This document shows positions 59,327 to 64,000 of a stretch of 64,000 nucleotides of DNA, piece by piece. Both the position numbers and the translations under genes were made by a program. This DNA comes from Acidimicrobiaceae bacterium (lineage in GTDB: Bacteria > Actinomycetota > Acidimicrobiia > Acidimicrobiales > Poriferisodalaceae). Each line of letters starts with the position of its first letter. The stretch's first letter is position 1. The notes under the pieces were generated by a model, which saw only the letters and a list, made by a program, of their open reading frames with translations, was not told where the DNA came from and made no database searches. The stretch covers positions 1 through 64,000 of the forward strand of contig JAPOPC010000100.1 in assembly GCA_026713105.1 (NCBI GenBank). The letters are read 5' to 3'.

Positions 59327-60830
59327 TGACGAGTGGGGTGACTTTCAAACACCTATCGCCCTCGCGCGCCAAGTTGTCCAGCTATTCGACTCAGATGAGT
59401 GGGACCGAGTCCTTGAACCAACCTGCGGGGCTGGTAGTTTTCTAGAAGCATCGATGCTCTTAGGAGCCGATGTCGAACGAAAAGGGCTTGAAATTCAAAC
59501 AAGCCATGTCGAGAAGGCAAGCGCCTCGGGCTTCGACGTCAGACAAGCTGACATATTCTCAACGAATCTGGCGGCTGACATCGAATGGGAATCACGCGGC
59601 TCGCTCCTCATCGTCGGCAATCCGCCATGGGTCACGAGTGCGCAACTCGGTGCTTTGGGTTCGGAGAACCTACCAAAGAAGACCAACCTTAAGAAGCTAA
59701 ATGGATTCGACGCCATAACCGGTGCAGCCAATTTTGACATCGCGGAGTACATTCTGCTAAAGATAATGACCGAGCTTCAGCACGAGAAACCAACGCTCGC
59801 TTTCTTGGTCAAAACCCATGTTGCCCGAAACTTGGTCTCATACGCCGCACAGTTCAAGCTTCCATATTCTAAGTACGAGATTCGGCTCATAGATTCCAAG
59901 TCGTGGTTTGGTGCTAGCGTCGATGCCTGCCTCTTCATCGCCCGACATCAAGAACCGGCGGAGTATGGATGCGACATATTTGACGATATCGTATCTCCGG
60001 TGCCGGAACGAAGAATGGCCATAGTTGAAGGACGTTTAGTCGCAGACTTGAGCAAGTACCGTATGGCTTCTGCTGTCGACGGTATCTCGCCGTTAGTGTG
60101 GCGGTCGGGCATTAAGCATGACGCCGCACGGATCATGGAACTGGATTCGGAAACTTGCCGAGAACTCGGATTGGAAGACGATTACATTTTCCCGCTGCTC
60201 AAGTGCAGCGATGTTTATCGAGGGAGACTCGTACCAAGAAAGCGTGTCGTAGTTCCCCAAACGCGACTTGGTGAAGATACTGCCCCGCTCCGAAGCGCGG
60301 CGCCCAATCTGTGGGCCTACTTGGAACGGCATTCTGGCGTCCTCGATAACCGACGGTCCAGTATCTATCTCAATCAACCGCGCTTCTCTGTATTTGGGAT
60401 CGGAAACTACACGTTTGCTCCGTACAAGATTGCAATCTCTGGGTTGCACAAGACGGCGCGATTTGCACTCCTGGGACCACATCACGGCAAACCCGCACTT
60501 GTAGATGACGCGAGCTACATCGTCGGATTTTCTGATGTCCAAGATGCTGCGATGTGCTATGCGATGCTCAATAATCGATTGGTTGACGCACTGCTGCAAT
60601 CGTTGGTATTTTGGGATTCCAAGAGACCCATCACGAAGAAATTGCTGCAACGCATCGATTTGGGTGCCGTAGCCCGACTTTGCCCAACTGAGGAACTGAC
60701 GGCCGTCGCGGATGAAGCACTCGATTCCGTCAACGGCCGTGCTCGGCGTTCTTGGGAATTGGTGCTCGCGTCGCTGCTACAAGAATGGGACGGAGCGTCA
60801 ACTTCGTCCCAGCTTGCGATGGCCTTGTAA
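59319..60830 (+). CDS. N6-adenine DNA methyltransferase of the type II system
   Basis: The 503-residue protein has the SAM-binding motif VLEPTCGAGSFLEAS (residues 31-45) followed by the catalytic NPPW (101-104). SAM motif before catalytic motif and a long C-terminal target-recognition part (about 250-480) mark a gamma-type N6-adenine enzyme. It protects host DNA from the paired nuclease. GTG 59319 overlaps the nuclease gene by 8 bp and gives the motif-proximal N terminus. Base composition is AT-richer, like its partner. It is convergent with the 517-residue gene, 16 bp away. Confidence 0.87.
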   Translation: MASDEWGDFQTPIALARQVVQLFDSDEWDRVLEPTCGAGSFLEASMLLGADVERKGLEIQTSHVEKASASGFDVRQADIFSTNLAADIEWESRGSLLIVGNPPWVTSAQLGALGSENLPKKTNLKKLNGFDAITGAANFDIAEYILLKIMTELQHEKPTLAFLVKTHVARNLVSYAAQFKLPYSKYEIRLIDSKSWFGASVDACLFIARHQEPAEYGCDIFDDIVSPVPERRMAIVEGRLVADLSKYRMASAVDGISPLVWRSGIKHDAARIMELDSETCRELGLEDDYIFPLLKCSDVYRGRLVPRKRVVVPQTRLGEDTAPLRSAAPNLWAYLERHSGVLDNRRSSIYLNQPRFSVFGIGNYTFAPYKIAISGLHKTARFALLGPHHGKPALVDDASYIVGFSDVQDAAMCYAMLNNRLVDALLQSLVFWDSKRPITKKLLQRIDLGAVARLCPTEELTAVADEALDSVNGRARRSWELVLASLLQEWDGASTSSQLAMAL

Positions 60831-60846
60831 ATCACATCTGGAATCA

Positions 60847-62400
60847 CTACCCCAGCAGGTGATAGGTGCCGGCGGCCAGCATGACTTCGCGGCATCGTAC
60901 GCGCAGTACTTCCAATGGTTCAGATAGGACTGCGGAGTCCACGCCTGCCATCGCGGGTGTGACTGACGCAATCCGTTCGAAGCCTTGGGCCGCGCATTCT
61001 AAGGAGATCGCGTAGATCGGTGCGGTGAGTGAGGGGAAGTTGTCTCGGAGGATGTGCCAGTTTGAGATCGGTGTGGCGTGCACGAACTGGGTGAGGACGC
61101 TGTACATGGCGCGTGCGGAGTTGACGCCGGATGGGTTCGGGTAGGCGAGGCTGAGCATCGCTTGCAGCCTGGGTATTGACACTTCTGAGGGTTCGGAGAG
61201 CGGGATGGCTCTCGACATTCCGAGTAGGTCATCGATAAGGCGGCGTGGCACCCCGTCGGACTCGAGATGCTTGGCGACGGTGTCACGGCGAAGTGCGGCC
61301 TCGTTGACCAGCGCCTTGAGGCTCTCGCCTCGGCGGGCGTGTTGTGAGCTGTGTCGGAGCCATTCCCATCTGGCGCCGTCCTCGAACAGAGCGCGGGCAG
61401 CGATCGGTATCAGTGCCTTGCCCATCGTTCCCTCCAATGCGCCCTGAATGACTTTGAGGTGCGAGGTGGCCGACCAGAAGCTCTGATCCGGAATCACCGA
61501 TCCGTCGACTAACTCCGGGTCTGCGTTCGACGCAATCACCTTGGCGAGGCGGTCGGCAGCGGAAACGAAGTTGAGCCCCAATTGAGTCAGTCCCGGCGGG
61601 GCGACTGGCATTTGCTGAGCCGTCGCGCGGGCGCTCAGTTGCTCGGCATCTATGGCGCGAGCTGTCCTTCGCGGCGATTGCGTCGCTTGAGATGAATGCG
61701 GTGGGAGTTCATGGATGGTCGCGGCTCTCCCTGCGATACGTTCGAATCGCCCGGTTGCGTTCGGCATTCGGATGTCGCCGCCTGCGAGCGCATGGACCAC
61801 AGCTGTCGCGCCTGCGGAAGCGAGGTGAACTGCAATGGCGGCGAGTCGTTCCGGCAATTGCAGGTCAGGCTGATCAGCGAGAAGCATCGCGCCGGCGATG
61901 TTGCCGTGAGTAACGAGCCCGAGGACTTCGTACGCAGCGAACAGCCCCCGAAAACGCAGCGGGTTGAGCACGACCTCGTCCAGGCCGCTCCCGATTCGGC
62001 GAACTGCGTCGTACGGATTGCGAGGAATCGCCGGTCCCGCTTGTGCGTCCAGGGATACAGCAGGCGGAACGCGCCATCCGAGCCACGCCCAGTCCTGGGT
62101 CTCGTCAGCCACCCGCTGGAGGCCCTGGAGTTCAAGCGCTGCCCACTGTGCAAGATGGTCAACGCCTGAGCCTGTCGCCAAAGCCCAGTCCCAGTACGCA
62201 GCCTGCTCAATCAGACCACGAGCCAAGGTCGCGGCCAGCGGGCCTCCGACCTCGTCGCGTACGAGAAAATTGACGCAGCCAAGGCGGTACCAGGCCCAAT
62301 CAGCAATCGACTGGAGCGCCACATCGCCGATGTCCTCCACTACCGGGTCAAGGTCCCTCACCAAGGCTTCCGATTCGCCGAGGAGTGCAGTTATGTTCAC
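60847..62400 (-). CDS. uncharacterised internally duplicated protein (517 residues)
   Basis: I do not recognise the family. The protein has two related all-helical halves: ADWAWYRLGCVNFL...PLAATLARGLIEQAAYWDWAL near 33-73 and QSFWSATSHLKVIQ...ALIPIAARALFEDGARWEWLR near 315-360. Both carry a W-x-W and an ARxLxExxAxWxW pattern. There is no signal or membrane segment. GTG 62400 is supported by AGGAG 8 nt upstream; a longer frame from 62487 lacks one. It lies convergent to the type II methyltransferase, so it may be a defence or regulatory accessory. Confidence 0.65.
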   Translation of the reverse strand: MNITALLGESEALVRDLDPVVEDIGDVALQSIADWAWYRLGCVNFLVRDEVGGPLAATLARGLIEQAAYWDWALATGSGVDHLAQWAALELQGLQRVADETQDWAWLGWRVPPAVSLDAQAGPAIPRNPYDAVRRIGSGLDEVVLNPLRFRGLFAAYEVLGLVTHGNIAGAMLLADQPDLQLPERLAAIAVHLASAGATAVVHALAGGDIRMPNATGRFERIAGRAATIHELPPHSSQATQSPRRTARAIDAEQLSARATAQQMPVAPPGLTQLGLNFVSAADRLAKVIASNADPELVDGSVIPDQSFWSATSHLKVIQGALEGTMGKALIPIAARALFEDGARWEWLRHSSQHARRGESLKALVNEAALRRDTVAKHLESDGVPRRLIDDLLGMSRAIPLSEPSEVSIPRLQAMLSLAYPNPSGVNSARAMYSVLTQFVHATPISNWHILRDNFPSLTAPIYAISLECAAQGFERIASVTPAMAGVDSAVLSEPLEVLRVRCREVMLAAGTYHLLG

Positions 62401-62657
62401 CTCGGCACTCCTTGCGGCGTTCCCGGGGGCTTCGAAGCGACTGCGGCACACGCAGCCGCGGAAACTGGCCAACGATAGGCCCCGCAAGGGCCTCTCTGAT
62501 GCGACGAGCGATCTCGTCTGGGCTGGAGATTCCCGCTCGCCCTCTTTCGGCGTTGTGATTCACCCTGGGTTTTGCGCAGGCTGTGGGGGTCCCTGAGTTC
62601 GGTGGCGGGTCGCGGTGGAGGTCAAGGACTTGCCCAAGTCTTGACGTTCTCGGTATC

Positions 62658-62923
62658 TCATATGAGCTTCTCGAAGTGGGTGTTGATCCACGCTGTGAGC
62701 TGCTTGCTGAACCCAAGGCAGTCCTCGAGCAAATGCGTCCACTTGTGCTTCTTGTCCTCTTCTTCCTCGTCGTGCACGAGCACGCACAAGTGCCATTAGT
62801 CGTCTCGGGTGGGATCCCGGCCTGCAGATAGACGATCCACGGATCCGTCATGACCACGGCCGCTACCTTCATCTCGTCGAGCGAAGCCAGCTCGCCCACT
62901 TCGATCCAGTAGCCGACGTCCAT
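62658..62923 (-). pseudogene. small gene broken by a frameshift
   Basis: The N half (ATG 62923) reads MDVGYWIEVGELASLDEMKV and continues to GIPPETTN near 62790. From there the protein-like pattern continues in another frame: HLCVLVHDEEEEDKKHKW... to FEKLI, stop at 62658. The span is 266 bp, not a multiple of three, which agrees with a single-base change near 62,790. The joined product would be about 88 residues, with an acidic centre. No family recognised. Confidence 0.5.
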
Positions 62924-63177
62924 GCAGCTTCTCGCCTTGCGCCTCTCGGACGTCGCCCGCAGACGCAACTGCCCGCCCGGCATCCGACGCTCCTTCAAGC
63001 GGCGCACATCGTGCCAAAGAACCACCGAGCACTACGATGCGGCAACTACGGCATGCTGAAACGTAGCCGAACCGCGGCGCACGAAACTCCCCAGGACGCA
63101 TCTGCGCCGCCCTGGTCGGCACACCACAGCATGCGGCCGGTTGACGTAGGAGCTCGGCTAGCTGGGGCGGGCGCGAA

Positions 63178-63666
63178 TTAGATGAAAGCGCCATCTCTCG
63201 GAAGACCGCAGGTGGCGCAATGCGGCACCTTCGGCAGAAGCAGCGCTGGAGTGAACAAAAGCGCCTTCTTGACCTTGCTGGCCCTCTTGTACTTCAGGTC
63301 GGTTGAGCCACAGCGAATACACGGCGTCAGCACCGGCGCAGACGGTGGTGGCGTGTCCTCCGCGCTATCTGCCTGCTCGTGGCCGGGAATGACGTGGGCA
63401 CGTACCATCGCGTCGAGGCCGCCGGTTCCCGTTTGGCCATACAGAAGGTCGCGCAGTGCTCCTATGGCGTCCTCGGCGTAAGCGCGCCTCGCGCAGGTGT
63501 GCAAGCTAACCAATTCGGCCTCGGACACGGCGTATGTCCCGGTCTTGTGCGGTTTCGTGCTGAGGAACGAACTCTTCTTCGGGCAGCAGCAGTCCGGTAC
63601 AGCGTGCTCGTCGAGCACCACGCCGGTCATGAGAGGGACCCTTACCGTGAATCTCGCAGGAGACAT
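63178..63666 (-). CDS. uncharacterised protein with C-terminal zinc ribbon
   Basis: This protein of about 162 residues has two Cys-x-x-Cys pairs at its C terminus, CIRCGSTD and PHCATCG, separated by about 28 basic and hydrophobic residues, which is a zinc-ribbon arrangement. Three consecutive Cys (PDCCCPK) lie near residue 30. The start at ATG 63666 follows GGAGG; ATG 63630 is possible. The function may be nucleic-acid binding. It is the last gene of the island before the amine-oxidase fragment. Confidence 0.5.
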   Translation of the reverse strand: MSPARFTVRVPLMTGVVLDEHAVPDCCCPKKSSFLSTKPHKTGTYAVSEAELVSLHTCARRAYAEDAIGALRDLLYGQTGTGGLDAMVRAHVIPGHEQADSAEDTPPPSAPVLTPCIRCGSTDLKYKRASKVKKALLFTPALLLPKVPHCATCGLPRDGAFI

Positions 63667-63837
63667 GCGACATGGCCTCCACGTTGCACTGTCGTGCGGT
63701 ACCGCGGCCAAGCAGGTTATCTCGCCAGCCCCCGCGTAGAGACAACTGATCGACTCGGTTTCGAGAACGCCTGCAACGCTCTTACCTGCGATGTTGCGTT
63801 GGGGAATCGTCGATTTCGGTGGTCGCTCGGCAGCCGG

Positions 63838-64000
63838 CTAGGCCCGGGCGCTGGGTCCGTAGGACAGGTGCATCAGGTCGCCCTCGGCGAAGCGTGACGG
63901 CCGCAGTGCGCTGATGTCGATGGGAGGTGCGTTGCCCACCTGGTCGACGTTGAGCACGTCGGCGGCGACGATCTCGCCGAGCGCCGGTGAGAGCTTCAGC
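63838..64000 (-). CDS. C-terminal end of an apparent DAO-family flavin oxidase (partial)
   Basis: The minus-strand frame entering from the right edge reads LKLSPALGEIVAADVLNVDQ and ends ALRPSRFAEGDLMHLSYGPSARA at 63838. The KLSPALGEIVA and LRPSRF segments are typical of the last helix and tail of glycine/sarcosine/D-amino-acid oxidases. Only about 53 residues are inside the window, so the subfamily cannot be set. It supports an amine-oxidation neighbourhood on the far side of the island. Confidence 0.55.
   Translation of the reverse strand, partial: LKLSPALGEIVAADVLNVDQVGNAPPIDISALRPSRFAEGDLMHLSYGPSARA

Noticed and set aside
1-64000. CRISPR arrays, insertion sequences, transposases, integrases, phage genes, rRNA
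   Set aside because: No regularly spaced direct repeats, DDE or tyrosine-recombinase motifs, or rRNA-like blocks were seen on reading.

Overview
The window is GC-rich bacterial chromosome. Its gene content points to a free-living or host-associated aerobic, heterotrophic actinobacterium, and my best guess is the class Acidimicrobiia. The evidence is dense high-GC coding, GTG and ATGA/GTGA-coupled starts, many EthD, amidohydrolase, crotonase, LLM-flavin and SDR genes, and amine-oxidising flavoenzymes. The taxonomy is inference, because there is no rRNA or other marker gene here.

Layout. 0-5 kb: an amidohydrolase, a double EthD protein and an iron(III) ABC uptake pair (binding protein and permease). 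5.2-11.4 kb: an atypical tRNA-like element, a strong terminator, an SDR, a crotonase, a class II aldolase coupled to glycerol-3-phosphate dehydrogenase, and a sugar-type ABC ATPase. 11.4-20.6 kb (minus strand): an alpha-glucoside-type operon (GH13 glucosidase, binding lipoprotein, two permeases) followed by an aldo/keto reductase, a Gfo/Idh dehydrogenase and an LLM flavin enzyme. 20.9-28.5 kb: a PEBP protein, a large coiled-coil protein, an AhpD-like protein that reads as a selenoprotein (in-frame UGA in a CxxC position with a SECIS-like hairpin), a DyP peroxidase, a Cys-rich repeat pair and a 14-repeat RCC1-like protein. 28.7-31.7 kb: VapBC, a 6-oxocamphor-hydrolase-like crotonase and a PhyH dioxygenase.

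31.7-52.5 kb is the metabolic centre: a LysR regulator diverges from a heterotetrameric sarcosine-oxidase/N-methylglutamate-dehydrogenase operon (soxBDAG type), and about 8 kb further on lies a gmaS/glnT - mgsABC/glxBCD operon ending in a DAO-family oxidase. Together these have the gene complement of the N-methylglutamate route for methylamine, or of sarcosine and related N-methyl amine catabolism. An L,D-transpeptidase, a type III restriction-modification pair (both genes frame-broken, the res gene exactly at a C9 tract) and a second VapBC sit between the two halves.

52.5-63.8 kb is an accessory island. It holds a six-gene minus-strand operon of unknown function built around a PD-(D/E)xK-like protein and two paralogous small membrane proteins, a zone of decayed genes including a PP2C phosphatase, an AT-richer type II restriction-modification pair (MutH/Sau3AI-like nuclease plus N6-adenine methyltransferase), an internally duplicated 517-residue protein, a broken small gene and a zinc-ribbon protein. 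The right edge cuts the 3' end of another apparent flavin-dependent amine oxidase, so the island appears to sit inside an amine-catabolism neighbourhood.

Recurring theme: short imperfect tandem duplications occur at gene junctions and inside genes (13.9, 20.7, 25.7, 34.05 and 34.4 kb).
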